Positions 19,045 through 28,216 of a stretch of 64,000 bases of DNA are shown here, piece by piece. A program made the position numbers and the translations under genes. Position 1 is the stretch's first letter. Each line of letters starts with the position of its first letter. The notes under the pieces are model-generated. The model searched no databases and was not told where the DNA came from. It saw nothing but the letters and a program-made list of their open reading frames with translations. Location of the stretch: the NCBI RefSeq assembly GCF_900313065.1, contig NZ_OMPU01000006.1, positions 376,295 to 440,294 on the forward strand. The letters run 5' to 3'. Origin of the DNA: Kiloniella sp. EL199 (GTDB lineage: Bacteria; Pseudomonadota; Alphaproteobacteria; Kiloniellales; Kiloniellaceae).

Positions 19045-19365
19045 ATGGATGCATTACAGGAATTGAAAGAAGCTCATGAAAACAAGTTCAAACATGAGCA
19101 GGATATCCTCTTTAAGGCCAAAATTCGCCGAAACAGATTAGTCGGGCTTTGGGCTGCTGAATTGATGGAACTCTCAGCCAGTGACGCCGAGACGTACGCA
19201 GAAGAGCTGGTGGAATTACATATCAAAGATACTGGACGTGATCGTTTGCAGGTTAAGATTGTTGACGATTTTACACGGTATGGAGTTCATAAATCCGAAC
19301 ATCGTATTGAGCGACAAATTCAGGATTTCATGAATCAAGCTTTAGAATTGGTAAAAATTGAGTAG
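19045..19365 (+). CDS. F1-ATPase zeta inhibitor family protein (DUF1476), copy 2 (divergent)
   Basis: A second DUF1476 protein of identical length (106 aa), clearly diverged from copy 1. The core pattern persists as FKAKIRRNRLVGLWAAELM, but the HDEELRF block is HEQDILF and the central PGDEDV is TGRDRL. It has its own leader and terminator. Whether it still inhibits F1, or has taken another regulatory role, cannot be told. Most alphaproteobacterial genomes I recall have one copy near purB. Confidence 0.85.
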   Translation: MDALQELKEAHENKFKHEQDILFKAKIRRNRLVGLWAAELMELSASDAETYAEELVELHIKDTGRDRLQVKIVDDFTRYGVHKSEHRIERQIQDFMNQALELVKIE

Positions 19366-19391
19366 GTACTAACTTTGGGGAAGAAGCATAT

Positions 19392-19422
19392 AAAGAAAGC
19401 CCCGATTTCAGAGCTTTCTTTT
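19392..19422 (+). terminator. Intrinsic terminator after zeta copy 2
   Basis: Stem AAAGAAAGC / GCTTTCTTT with a 12-nt loop and a short T tail, between the convergent zeta copy 2 and purB genes. Confidence 0.65.
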
Positions 19423-19467
19423 CATTAGGTAATGCAACTTGAGATCATATAGTGATCTCTCACATAC

Positions 19468-20859
19468 TTATTTTCCAAAAATCCGCTCGAAAATGCGATC
19501 AACATTTTTGGTGTGATAGCTGATTGAATCTTCATCCAGAAGTTTACTGAGTTTTTCAACACTCAGAATTTCCATCAAGCCTTCGTCTTTAGACATAAAG
19601 AAGAAGAAACGATTGTCGTGTTCTTGTGCCTCTTTTTCCACGGCATCAAGTTCCGCTGGGGAATCCGGGTTGTCGGGATCAATGCCATAGCTTTTCCATA
19701 CACGCATGGCGTTGCGTTGAACAATGCGATAGGCATCTTCGCGGCTGACGCCATTCTGAGTGAGGTAAAGTAATACCCGCTGGGCGTCGTGGATCCCGCC
19801 GAAGTTGTTCATATGGTCCAGCATATTTTGCGGATAGACCACAAGCTTTTCAATGGTGCCAGCCAGACGATTAAGTGCAAAATCAAGCGTTACAGTCGCG
19901 TCTGGACCGATCATACGTTCGACGGAAGAGTGCGAAATATCTCGCTCGTGCCATAGGGCAACATTTTCCAGCGCAGGTGTTACTGCGGAACGAACAATAC
20001 GTGCCAATCCGGTCAGGTTCTCTGTCAGAATTGGGTTACGTTTGTGAGGCATCGCAGAAGAACCTTTTTGGCCCGGAGCAAAATATTCCTGTGCTTCACG
20101 AACTTCTGTGCGCTGTAAATGACGAATTTCAGTGGCAATGTTTTCGATAGAAGAAGCGATGATACCCAGAACTGCAAAGTAATTTGCATGACGATCACGT
20201 GGGATAACTTGAGTTGAAATTGGCTCAGGCGTCAGGCCCATTTTTTCGGCTACATGTTCTTCTACAGACGGGTCAACATTGGCAAAGGTACCGACTGCAC
20301 CCGAAATCGCGCAGGTTGCAATTTCATCACGTGCTTGTTGCAGACGTTTTTTGTTACGATCCATTTCCGCAAAGAAACGAGCAAACTTAAGGCCCATAGT
20401 AACTGGCTCTGCATGAATGCCGTGCGAACGACCAATACAAGCCATATGTTTTGTTTCTTTGGCACGTTTTTCCAGTGCAGCCAACAGACGATCCATATCG
20501 GCAAGTAAAATATCTGCAGCCTGTGACATTTGAACGGACAGGCAGGTATCTAACACATCAGAGGATGTCATGCCTTGATGTACAAATCTGGATTCTTCAC
20601 CCACGTTTTCCGCAAGTTCAGTCAGGAAGGCAATGACATCATGTTTGACTTCTACTTCGATTTCATCAATGCGTGCAATGCGTTCCGGAGTATAAGGCTT
20701 TTGACCTTTTTCCCAGATGATGGCCACAGCTTCTTTAGGGATAACACCCAGAGATGCCTGGGCGTCACAAGCATGTGCTTCAATTTCAAACCAGATACGA
20801 AATTTATTTTCTGCTTCCCAGATTGAAGTCATTTCTGGGCGACTATAACGTGGGATCAT
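19468..20859 (-). CDS. purB: Adenylosuccinate lyase
   Basis: Fumarase/aspartase-superfamily enzyme that cleaves SAICAR and adenylosuccinate, releasing fumarate, in purine and AMP biosynthesis. The superfamily signature GSSAMPHKRNP is in the middle of the protein. The catalytic His of RSHGIHAEP and the HQGMTSSDVLDT segment are intact. At 463 aa it is a little longer than the approximately 435 aa common in relatives, with a charged and Phe-rich stretch (DNRFFFFMSKDEG) near the C-terminus. It is separated from purS by the NRDE and zeta genes. Confidence 0.97.
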   Translation of the reverse strand: MIPRYSRPEMTSIWEAENKFRIWFEIEAHACDAQASLGVIPKEAVAIIWEKGQKPYTPERIARIDEIEVEVKHDVIAFLTELAENVGEESRFVHQGMTSSDVLDTCLSVQMSQAADILLADMDRLLAALEKRAKETKHMACIGRSHGIHAEPVTMGLKFARFFAEMDRNKKRLQQARDEIATCAISGAVGTFANVDPSVEEHVAEKMGLTPEPISTQVIPRDRHANYFAVLGIIASSIENIATEIRHLQRTEVREAQEYFAPGQKGSSAMPHKRNPILTENLTGLARIVRSAVTPALENVALWHERDISHSSVERMIGPDATVTLDFALNRLAGTIEKLVVYPQNMLDHMNNFGGIHDAQRVLLYLTQNGVSREDAYRIVQRNAMRVWKSYGIDPDNPDSPAELDAVEKEAQEHDNRFFFFMSKDEGLMEILSVEKLSKLLDEDSISYHTKNVDRIFERIFGK

Positions 20860-21041
20860 GGTGCTTTTGTTCCTTTGGGAAAGTGCACAAAGTTATGGCA
20901 AATTTTTATTGCCAACAATCTCAGGGTGAAACAAGCGAAGTTGTCAGCTTCTGTCAACTGTTATAGTGAATTTATCTTCTTCTTTCTCCCTGGGACAATG
21001 TCGCTCTGCCTATCTAACTATGGCTGAGTTTGATAATAAGC

Positions 21042-21059
21042 GTTGTATATACATACAAC
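21042..21059. promoter_or_regulatory. 7-bp inverted repeat between purB and a membrane-protein gene
   Basis: GTTGTAT and ATACAAC are exact inverted repeats separated by 4 bp, in the region between divergent genes (purB minus, 21153 plus). The geometry suits a dimeric repressor operator, but no regulator is identified. Confidence 0.35.
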
Positions 21060-21152
21060 TTTATGTCCTAATGCTCCTGTCTTTTAACAACCTCTTTCTT
21101 GTGCTATAGCCCTCGACCATAAAAAATTAATGAAAAATTCATTGAGGCGGAT

Positions 21153-21893
21153 GTGACACAAAATTCAGCAAATAATGCTGATAACCTAACTGATTTTTCC
21201 AAACTTTATTGGCAGTGGCTACCATTGTTAATGGTAGTGGTTATGGTTATCGGTCGTACAGTTTTCCCGGACTGGGCAGAGTACGAATACTATATTGAGA
21301 GTGAACGACGCGGCATTGTTGAGAATGCTGCTTTTGTTATGTTGGTACCAGCAGTTATTTTCGGTTTCCTGGCTTGGCGCATGCGCGATGCTCTACCGTC
21401 AAAATACCTTGGCTACTGGTTAATGCTTTGTACTATTGCAGTCTTTATCGCTGCGGGTGAGGAAGCAAGTTGGGGGCAACATTGGTTCCAGTGGGAAACA
21501 CCAGAAGGCTTGGCTGCCATTAATGATCATAATGAAACCAATTTCCACAATACGCTTAACGGTCATGATACAACAATAAAATCAATTATCATGATCGGTA
21601 TGGCGATCGGGACGATTGTTATCCCACTTATTATCAAGTTCGGGTATATGGCAAAACCAGCTATGGGAAGTGCTCTTTACTGGCTGTTTCCAACCGTTGT
21701 TGGCTTGCCAGTTACTATTTATTGCCTTGTCAGTCGTGTGCTGAGGCAGCTTTTTCAGAAGTGGACCCGGCTAGATGAGCATATGTATTTTGATATGGAT
21801 TTGAACGAACTAAGCGAGTTTTATGTTGCTTGTTTCTTATTTTTCTATCTCTTTTCGTTCTGGTATCGCTTGCGTCAAACTAGAGCATCGTAA
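21153..21893 (+). CDS. Uncharacterised multi-pass membrane protein
   Basis: 246 aa with about six hydrophobic segments. A conserved-looking polar block in the middle, AAGEEASWGQHWFQWETP followed by HNETNFHN, sits between membrane helices. I recall this E-E-x-SWGQ plus NE-x-N-x-HN pattern from uncharacterised bacterial membrane proteins, but cannot name the family. Clustered Glu, His and Asn near membrane helices suggest a metal site or catalytic centre; that is inference. The start is GTG 21153 with GAGG just upstream. A terminator follows at 21913. Confidence 0.75.
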   Translation: MTQNSANNADNLTDFSKLYWQWLPLLMVVVMVIGRTVFPDWAEYEYYIESERRGIVENAAFVMLVPAVIFGFLAWRMRDALPSKYLGYWLMLCTIAVFIAAGEEASWGQHWFQWETPEGLAAINDHNETNFHNTLNGHDTTIKSIIMIGMAIGTIVIPLIIKFGYMAKPAMGSALYWLFPTVVGLPVTIYCLVSRVLRQLFQKWTRLDEHMYFDMDLNELSEFYVACFLFFYLFSFWYRLRQTRAS

Positions 21894-21912
21894 ATTGAAC
21901 ACTTGTTCTCGG

Positions 21913-21938
21913 AAAAGGTCGTCTATGGGTGACCTTTT
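21913..21938 (+). terminator. Intrinsic terminator after the membrane protein gene
   Basis: Stem AAAAGGTC / GACCTTTT with a 10-nt loop and T5, 20 bp after the stop at 21893. Confidence 0.7.
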
Positions 21939-21953
21939 TATTGGTGCTTTGTT

Positions 21954-22637
21954 TTACAGTAACCCGAGATGTCGGAAGCTGCTGTTGCCAGTTTTGCTGA
22001 TGATTAAATGATCATGCAGTTCAATGCCAAGCTTTCCACAAATTTCCTTGATTTCTTTTGTCATGGTTATATCTGCTGGCGAGGGTGAAGGATCTCCGCT
22101 GGGGTGATTATGAACCATAATCAAGGCAGAGGCGCTGAGTTCTAAAGCTCTTTTCACGACTTCGCGTGGGTAAACAGGGGTGTGGTCTATTGTGCCTTTT
22201 TGCTGGATTTCATCAGCAATCAGCCGATTTTTTCGATCCAAAAAAAGAAGCCGAAACTGTTCAACTTTTTCTCGGGCCATAATGATCTTGCAGTATTCTA
22301 ACAGTCTGTCCCAGGTATCAATTACCGGATGATCAAGGATAGCATCTTTAGTCAAACGCCGGGCAGCTTCGGGAATGAGCTTAAGAAGTGATGCAGCTGC
22401 ATCCCCCACACCGGTCACTTGTTTAAGTTCATTTGGTGAAGCTGCAAAAACTTCGGCTAAAGATCCGAACGTTTCGATTAGTTTTTTAGCCAGGGGTTTT
22501 GTATCCCCACGCGGATTAACACCAAAAAGGAGAAACTCAAGCACCTCATAATCAGCAAGGCTCTCAGCACCTTTTTCCAACAGGCGCTGGCGCAACCTAT
22601 CGCGATGACCATGATAATGAGGTTTTTCTGTTTTCAA
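21954..22637 (-). CDS. radC: RadC family JAB-domain protein
   Basis: RadC proteins carry a JAB1/MPN metalloprotease-like domain; their historical link to DNA repair is doubtful. The metal motif is present as MVHNHPSGDPSPSPADI in the C-terminal half. The N-terminal helix-hairpin-helix part (residues 15-100) includes LEFLLFGVNPRGDTKPLAKKL and VTGVGDAAASLL. The likely start is TTG 22637; no in-frame ATG lies nearby and the upstream ribosome-binding site is poor, so the start is uncertain. It follows map in the conserved sfsA-map-radC order. Confidence 0.92.
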   Translation of the reverse strand: MKTEKPHYHGHRDRLRQRLLEKGAESLADYEVLEFLLFGVNPRGDTKPLAKKLIETFGSLAEVFAASPNELKQVTGVGDAAASLLKLIPEAARRLTKDAILDHPVIDTWDRLLEYCKIIMAREKVEQFRLLFLDRKNRLIADEIQQKGTIDHTPVYPREVVKRALELSASALIMVHNHPSGDPSPSPADITMTKEIKEICGKLGIELHDHLIISKTGNSSFRHLGLL

Positions 22638-22690
22638 ACCAATGCCCGAGTAAGTCCAAATTTAAGAATATTTACCAGAATTAAGAATAT

Positions 22691-23500
22691 TTAATCGTAA
22701 GGTGGTTTATGCCAGCCTTTGGGGGAGAGGGTGAAAATTTCACATCCATCTGCAGTTACGCCCAGCGTGTGTTCGTATTGCATTGAGAGAGACTTATCCT
22801 TGGTGACGGCTGTCCAGCCATCATTGAGAACTTTGACCGCATATTTACCCCCGTTAATCATGGGTTCGATGGTAAAGATCATTCCCTCTAACAGGCGTGC
22901 CCCTTTTCCAGCTTGGCCATAGTGCAAGACGCTGGGTGGTGTGTGGAAGCTACGACCAATGCCGTGGCCACAAAAATCTTCGACGACTGAAAAGCGATTT
23001 GCCTCGGCATAGGTTTGAATGGCGTGGCCAATGTCCCCCAGTGTTGCACCGGGCCTAACCACTTCAATGCCGCGCAATAAACATTCGTAGGTGACTTCAC
23101 TAAGACGCTTGGTTTTCACGTTTGGTTTGCCGGCAAAAAACATGCGGCTGGTATCGCCATGCCATTCATCCAAAATAACCGTGACATCAATGTTCAGACT
23201 ATCTCCATCACGCAGGATTTTATCTTCACCCGGAATTCCGTGACAAACAACATGGTTGACTGAAGTGCAGATTGATTTTGGAAAACCTTTGTAGTTCAGC
23301 GGTGCTGGAACTGCATTATGTGAGGTAATAAACTCGTGACAGAGATCATTGAGCTTACCTGTGGACACGCCTGGCTGTACATAAGGTGTAATGAAGTCCA
23401 GGGTTTCCGCAGCCAGCCGTCCGGCTTTGCGCATACCAGTAAAATCTTCTTCTGTGTAGGTTACAAACTGTCGTTCTTCACGTGTCAGATTGTCGATCAC
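22691..23500 (-). CDS. map: Methionine aminopeptidase, type I
   Basis: Removes the initiator Met from new proteins. All five M24 metal ligands are recognisable: two Asp in NIDVTVILDEWHGDTSR, the His of CGHGIGRSFH, Glu in FTIEPMIN and Glu in MQYEHTLGV. I place the start at GTG 23500 (protein begins with IDNLTREER), which has GGAAGAG upstream; a longer frame to TTG 23533 exists. About 269 aa. It stands in the sfsA-map-radC block. It contrasts with the metal-ligand-free M24 protein at 10068-11222. Confidence 0.95.
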   Translation of the reverse strand: MIDNLTREERQFVTYTEEDFTGMRKAGRLAAETLDFITPYVQPGVSTGKLNDLCHEFITSHNAVPAPLNYKGFPKSICTSVNHVVCHGIPGEDKILRDGDSLNIDVTVILDEWHGDTSRMFFAGKPNVKTKRLSEVTYECLLRGIEVVRPGATLGDIGHAIQTYAEANRFSVVEDFCGHGIGRSFHTPPSVLHYGQAGKGARLLEGMIFTIEPMINGGKYAVKVLNDGWTAVTKDKSLSMQYEHTLGVTADGCEIFTLSPKGWHKPPYD

Positions 23501-23579
23501 GTTATCTCTTCCATTTCTTACGAGTCTTACCAATACGTCGTTTATTACGTACAGTATTCTATAATATGATAATGCACGC

Positions 23580-24281
23580 CTATATACCTAGCTCTAGCGG
23601 CTTATCCAAGTGAATTCCCTCTGGCGTTACATTACAGCTATAGGCGATAATCTCAACACCCCGTGACATTGCAACTTTCAGGGCGTCAGCATAAACCGGA
23701 TCAATGTCTTTGGCGGGAACAAATTGGGTGCAATCCCCACGTTGTGTAAGGTAGAACATGACGGCTCTGTGGCCTTCTTCTACCATGTCGCCCAGCTCCT
23801 GAAGGTGCTTTGTGCTTCTGCTAGAGACAGCGTCCGGGAATTCTGCCACACCGGGTTCTCTGCTCAGAGTGACTGATTTGATTTCAACATAACAATCCGC
23901 TTTGTCTTCGGCTTGCAAAAAAACATCAATTCGAGAATTCTTACCGTATTTAACTTCACGCTTGATTGTTGTATAGCCTGTCAAAAGCGGAATGTTCCCC
24001 GCAGAGATCTCTTCGAAGACAAGCTTGTTGGGAATGGCTGTATTAACCCCTACAGGTGTTTTTCCGGCGGCCCCGATTTCCCAGGTGTATTTTAGCTTTC
24101 GTTTCGGATTGTCTGACTCTGAAAGCCATACAGATGAGCCAGCCTCGACAAGGCCGAGCATTGAACCTGTGTTTGTAGTATGTGCAGTCACAATGGTGCC
24201 GTCTGTCAGCTCTACGTCAGCTAAAAAGCGTTTATATCTTTTTACGAGTTTGCCGGGAATTAGGGGGGTATCAAATTTCAT
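23580..24281 (-). CDS. sfsA: Sugar fermentation stimulation protein homologue SfsA
   Basis: Conserved SfsA family, with an OB-fold-like N-terminal part and a nuclease-like C-terminal domain; the cellular role is not firmly known. Typical segments: RYKRFLADVEL near the start, HTTNTGSMLGL, and RIDVFLQAEDKADCYVEIKSVTL, whose D...E-x-K pattern matches a PD-(D/E)XK-type site. Length 233 aa is usual. A good ribosome-binding site (GAGG) precedes ATG 24281. It is first in the sfsA-map-radC gene order shared by many alphaproteobacteria. Confidence 0.95.
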   Translation of the reverse strand: MKFDTPLIPGKLVKRYKRFLADVELTDGTIVTAHTTNTGSMLGLVEAGSSVWLSESDNPKRKLKYTWEIGAAGKTPVGVNTAIPNKLVFEEISAGNIPLLTGYTTIKREVKYGKNSRIDVFLQAEDKADCYVEIKSVTLSREPGVAEFPDAVSSRSTKHLQELGDMVEEGHRAVMFYLTQRGDCTQFVPAKDIDPVYADALKVAMSRGVEIIAYSCNVTPEGIHLDKPLELGI

Positions 24282-24541
24282 AAGATCCTCTTTTTTATGA
24301 CCTTAGTCGTTTCGAACTTTTTATAGCAAGGGAAATTAATAAAGAACTCACATATGTTGTGTAAGATAGGGCGGTGTTATCGAAAAGGTGCTCAAGTACC
24401 ATTTATATCACTTGCCAAAGACTTGGAAGCCAGTACAAGGTGTTATTAACGTTTCATACGCTGTTATTTATGCCAAGCCTGTTTAATAACAGCTATTTAT
24501 TTGTCCATTGATTTATCTATTACGTTATCGGGAGAATTTTT

Positions 24542-25117
24542 ATGAATTGCCGCCATGTTCTTACCGCTTCTGCAGTTGCAATCCTGCTTTCAGGGTGTGC
24601 TTTTGGTGGTAAAAGCGAACAAGCGGCTCCAAAGCAGCCGAAGACCTATTCTTCTTCTCCTGCTTTGGCTGTTCCGCCAAGTGGTAATTCGAACGAAGTT
24701 ATTAATCAAAATGTGACAGGCACAGTAAATCAGACTGGGGATAGCCTGAGTATTAGTGACCAGCCGGTTACGAATAGCTACCCTTATGGTTCTGCAGAAC
24801 CAGCCCCGGCACCGGCAGCACCTCAGGGGCAACCGATTATCAAGGCACCTGATGGCAAGTTGTACTCTGCAGAAACACCCAAAACTCAAACAGATCACGA
24901 GAATGATGTTGCGTCCTGTCATTACTATGCAAGAGGCCTTGTTGCACATGATGCGCGGATTGAAGATGACCGTGGTGGCAGCTTTGGTGACAGTCTTGGT
25001 GGGGGAACTTCTTCTCTTTTAACTTTACGTCAGAATATCGACAGAAAAGATGTTAAGAAAAGACAGGCTATTCACTTCAATCGCTGTATGCAAACCAAAG
25101 GTTATTATCAGAGATAA
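24542..25117 (+). CDS. Putative lipoprotein, unknown function
   Basis: 191 aa with a lipoprotein signal: a short basic start, a hydrophobic core, then lipobox LLSGC with the Cys at residue 19. A long Pro/Ala/Ser/Gln-rich, probably disordered region follows to about residue 115. The C-terminal part has SCHYYARGLVAHDARIEDDRGG and ends with HFNRCMQTKGYYQR; the two Cys may form a disulfide. This tail resembles that of small alphaproteobacterial envelope lipoproteins, but no function can be assigned. GGGAG lies upstream of the ATG. Confidence 0.8.
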   Translation: MNCRHVLTASAVAILLSGCAFGGKSEQAAPKQPKTYSSSPALAVPPSGNSNEVINQNVTGTVNQTGDSLSISDQPVTNSYPYGSAEPAPAPAAPQGQPIIKAPDGKLYSAETPKTQTDHENDVASCHYYARGLVAHDARIEDDRGGSFGDSLGGGTSSLLTLRQNIDRKDVKKRQAIHFNRCMQTKGYYQR

Positions 25118-25324
25118 TAGCAATTTAACTTTCACAGTTTATTGACAAAACAGCTCGCGGCGTTTTGGATCTGATTTTTATCTTGGCCCGGAAAACCTTG
25201 CTCATTGAGCAATTCAAGCTATTCTCAATTTAGAATGTACCTTTTGGCCTATAACATTCTTTTGGGCCGGTTTCCCTTGTCGGCAAAGAACGTCTTCCTT
25301 CAGGCTTAATCCACAGGCTTAATC

Positions 25325-26569
25325 ATGGTCAATTTTATTTTGGCAAATGCACGGTTTCTGGCATTTGGTTTTGTTATCGCTTTTGCATCAAGTTTTGGAC
25401 AAACGTTTTACGTTTCTTTATTTAATCAGGAAATTCGTACCGAACTAAACTTATCTCATGGTGATTTTGGAGCATTTTATTCTGCTGCGACTTTGATTAG
25501 TGGTTTTGCTGTTATCTGGTTTGGCAAGCAGATTGACCATATGGATTTGCGGCTCTACAGCTACCTGGTAATCATTGGGCTGGGTGTAGCTGCATTGGGT
25601 CTGGCTTTCATCCCTTCAGGTTTGCCCTTTTTGATTTTACCACTGTTTTTCCTTGTTCGGTTATGTGGGCAAGGCCTTATGAGTCATATCTCTGTAACGG
25701 CAATGGCGCGGTACTTTCACGATAACAGAGGGCGGGCGATTTCTATTGCCTCGTTAGGCCTTTCGCTAGGCGAAGCAAGTTTGCCCTTGTTGACGATATG
25801 GTTGCTGAGTTTATTGAGCTGGCGTGAAGCCTGGGTTTTGAATGCCGGGTTTTTAGGTTTCGTTCTAATGCCTTTGGTGTTTATGCTTTTGCGTGGGCAT
25901 AGCGAACGTGATGCACGCATGAATGAGCAAATTAAAAATCAGTCGTTAGCATCAGGAAGTAATAATTTACACAGGCAGTGGATGCGGCGTGATGTTTTGC
26001 GTGATCCCGCATTTTATCTGATGTTACCGGGGTTGAGTACTTTGGCTTTTATTGTGACCGGGGTCTTTTTTCATCAAATTCATATTGTGACGGGCAAAGG
26101 GTGGTCTATGGCGTGGTTTGCCGGGAACTTCACAATTTACGCTGTGATGATAACCATCAGCGCGGTGATGGCAGGTTCTTTGGTTGATCGCTTTGGTGCT
26201 GTACGATTATTGCTTGTTCATATTCCTGTCTTTGTGATTGGATTATTGTTTTTGGGACTATCAGAGCATCTTTATGCTGCAACGCTTTTTATGAGCTTCA
26301 TTGGTATTTCTGTGGGCTTTGGGTCAACAGTGACGAGTGCTATCTGGGCTGAGGTCTATGGGACAAAGCATATCGGGGCGATCCGTGCAATGGCGATGTC
26401 TGTCTCGGTTTTGGCTTCTGCGCTTTCGCCAGCTCTGTTTGGCTGGCTCTTTGATCAGAATGTGTCATCCGAAGCGGTGGTTATGGGCTGTGTTGTCTGG
26501 TGTGTGTTAGCCACGATGTGTCTCTGGGGGGCACAAAGGAAAATTCTAAACAGAAAGGCTGGGAGGTAA
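25325..26569 (+). CDS. MFS transporter
   Basis: Major facilitator superfamily permease of 414 aa with about 12 hydrophobic helices. The loop-2/3 signature appears as WFGKQIDHMDLRLYSY, and an equivalent GSLVDRFGAVR follows in the second half, reflecting the internal duplication. It resembles the monocarboxylate/oxalate-formate-like or CynX-type branch, but the substrate cannot be inferred. It is a single gene, followed by a shared terminator with the convergent PepSY gene. Confidence 0.88.
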   Translation: MVNFILANARFLAFGFVIAFASSFGQTFYVSLFNQEIRTELNLSHGDFGAFYSAATLISGFAVIWFGKQIDHMDLRLYSYLVIIGLGVAALGLAFIPSGLPFLILPLFFLVRLCGQGLMSHISVTAMARYFHDNRGRAISIASLGLSLGEASLPLLTIWLLSLLSWREAWVLNAGFLGFVLMPLVFMLLRGHSERDARMNEQIKNQSLASGSNNLHRQWMRRDVLRDPAFYLMLPGLSTLAFIVTGVFFHQIHIVTGKGWSMAWFAGNFTIYAVMITISAVMAGSLVDRFGAVRLLLVHIPVFVIGLLFLGLSEHLYAATLFMSFIGISVGFGSTVTSAIWAEVYGTKHIGAIRAMAMSVSVLASALSPALFGWLFDQNVSSEAVVMGCVVWCVLATMCLWGAQRKILNRKAGR

Positions 26570-26597
26570 AGGATACCTCTTTGCTGTGGAGTATCAG

Positions 26598-26623
26598 AAA
26601 AGGGAGGTTATGATACCTCCCTT
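26598..26623. terminator. Bidirectional terminator between MFS and PepSY genes
   Basis: Stem AAAGGGAGGT / ACCTCCCTTT with a 5-6-nt loop between convergent genes. Confidence 0.75.
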
Positions 26624-26636
26624 TGTTGTTCGTGAC

Positions 26637-28067
26637 TTAGTTAAAAGCACGTTTCATAAACGGTAGTTGAGAAAGAATAAGGAGATCTATCGCAAGTACG
26701 CCAAGAAGTGTAAGTCCCACCAGGGGAAATGCGAGAGAAAGCAGGAGCATGATAAATACTGCTCCTTTCCATAGTGGAAGGTTTTTTGGCAGGGGGGGTG
26801 CTACAAGTCTTCCAGCTCCTTTGGGGCGGCGGATCCACCACATGACAATTCCACTAATGCACAGGAAAATTACCGCAAGGCAGAAAAGGGTGTTTAGTAT
26901 TGTGTTCCACCAGCCCATATCCCCTTGGTGCAGAGCAATACCAACAGCCATCGATTTGGCCATCAGCGAATAGTCTTCATAGCCAACTTCGCCCAAAATT
27001 TTGCCTGTATATTGATCAACGTGAACTGTTTTGTCGCTGGTTGGGGTTTCTGTATCGCCGTCCATAGAGTCTGCGGATATGGTGTAAACACCTGTTGGTG
27101 ATCCGGGAAGGTTGACACGGAATTGTTTGTTAAAGCCAATGCCATGGGCCAGAACAATGATTGAGTTTAAATTAATTGCATAGCCCTCTGGTATACCAAT
27201 AGTACCAGCATCGGAACCGGACATAGGCATTTTTGTAAGCTCAAGTCCCCAGGGAACTTCTTTGACCGCGCCGTCATTCATCATGCCGTGATATTGGTCG
27301 GAAAGAGGAACGTTATCCCATTTTTCTGCGGGAAAAGTGCTCCAGGGTTGTACAAACTTTCCGCCCCAGATACCTGCCCAGGATAAGCCGGAAATGAGGA
27401 AGAAAAACAGGACTATTGAAATATAAAAACCAATAGAGACGTGGAGTTCTTTCCAGATATTGCGTCCTTTTCCGGATAGATCAGGAAACAGAGCGTCTTT
27501 TAGACCCTTTCCATTCCGCGGCCACCACAGGTACAGCCCAGTTGCAATCAGAACGATGGTCAGGCCAGCGGCAATTTCCAATAATCGATCTCCGAGATCT
27601 CCGATAAGGAGACTGCCATGAATGTCGCTGGCGAAGTAAAACCAGGTGGAATCTTTTTTTACTGCCCCCACAATTTCTGCAGTATAGGGATCAACGGAAA
27701 CGATAGTTTTTTCACCATCGACTTTGATGGTGAAAAGGCTGGTGCGATCAGCTGCCGGTGGTGGCATATATTGTGTGATGAAACTGCCGGGATAAGCATT
27801 AGCGACAGCTCTCTGTTGTGCGGTGGGGAGCAACATTTCTGCTTTCGGCGCTATATAAAGCTTTTCGCCAAAACGGGTTTCAATGGAATTGAAATACACC
27901 ATGATCAGGCCAGTTATGGCGAGCACGAGAAGAAACGGGATGACATATAATCCGGCGTAAAAATGCCAACGCCAAGCTGCACGATAGAATTTCTGAGATA
28001 TTGTTTGTGGGGTGGCTTCTGTGCCATCATCGCTCATAGATACATTATTTGTCGCCATATCTGACAT
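26637..28067 (-). CDS. PepSY-associated membrane protein (PiuB-like)
   Basis: Inner-membrane protein of 476 aa with four or five transmembrane segments and periplasmic PepSY domains (COG3182/PiuB type). Such genes usually lie near siderophore receptors, and the family is proposed to act in ferric-siderophore reduction. Features are WRWHFYAGLYVIPFLLVLAITG at the first helix, LWWPRNGKG, HVSIGFY and MWWIRRPKG. Conserved His residues in WHFYAG, DIHGS and ALHQG may bind heme. AGGAG precedes the start. No TonB receptor is next to it; the only same-strand companion is the DUF2946-like gene upstream. Confidence 0.88.
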   Translation of the reverse strand: MSDMATNNVSMSDDGTEATPQTISQKFYRAAWRWHFYAGLYVIPFLLVLAITGLIMVYFNSIETRFGEKLYIAPKAEMLLPTAQQRAVANAYPGSFITQYMPPPAADRTSLFTIKVDGEKTIVSVDPYTAEIVGAVKKDSTWFYFASDIHGSLLIGDLGDRLLEIAAGLTIVLIATGLYLWWPRNGKGLKDALFPDLSGKGRNIWKELHVSIGFYISIVLFFFLISGLSWAGIWGGKFVQPWSTFPAEKWDNVPLSDQYHGMMNDGAVKEVPWGLELTKMPMSGSDAGTIGIPEGYAINLNSIIVLAHGIGFNKQFRVNLPGSPTGVYTISADSMDGDTETPTSDKTVHVDQYTGKILGEVGYEDYSLMAKSMAVGIALHQGDMGWWNTILNTLFCLAVIFLCISGIVMWWIRRPKGAGRLVAPPLPKNLPLWKGAVFIMLLLSLAFPLVGLTLLGVLAIDLLILSQLPFMKRAFN

Positions 28068-28084
28068 GACAAACTCCTGAGTAT

Positions 28085-28100
28085 TCTCATCTTGATGAGA
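28085..28100. promoter_or_regulatory. Palindrome upstream of the PepSY gene, possible operator
   Basis: TCTCATC-TT-GATGAGA is a perfect 7-bp inverted repeat 18 bp upstream of the PepSY start codon. It could be an operator for a metal regulator, but it does not match the standard Fur consensus well. Confidence 0.4.
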
Positions 28101-28216
28101 TAATTATTTTTGACGCTGATTTTTGGGAGGTGCGTAAACAGCTGGGGGCGAAAAGATTTCGACTGAAAATTCTGTTTATGTAATTCCAAAAACAACAGGT
28201 GATATAGAGAGTTTAC

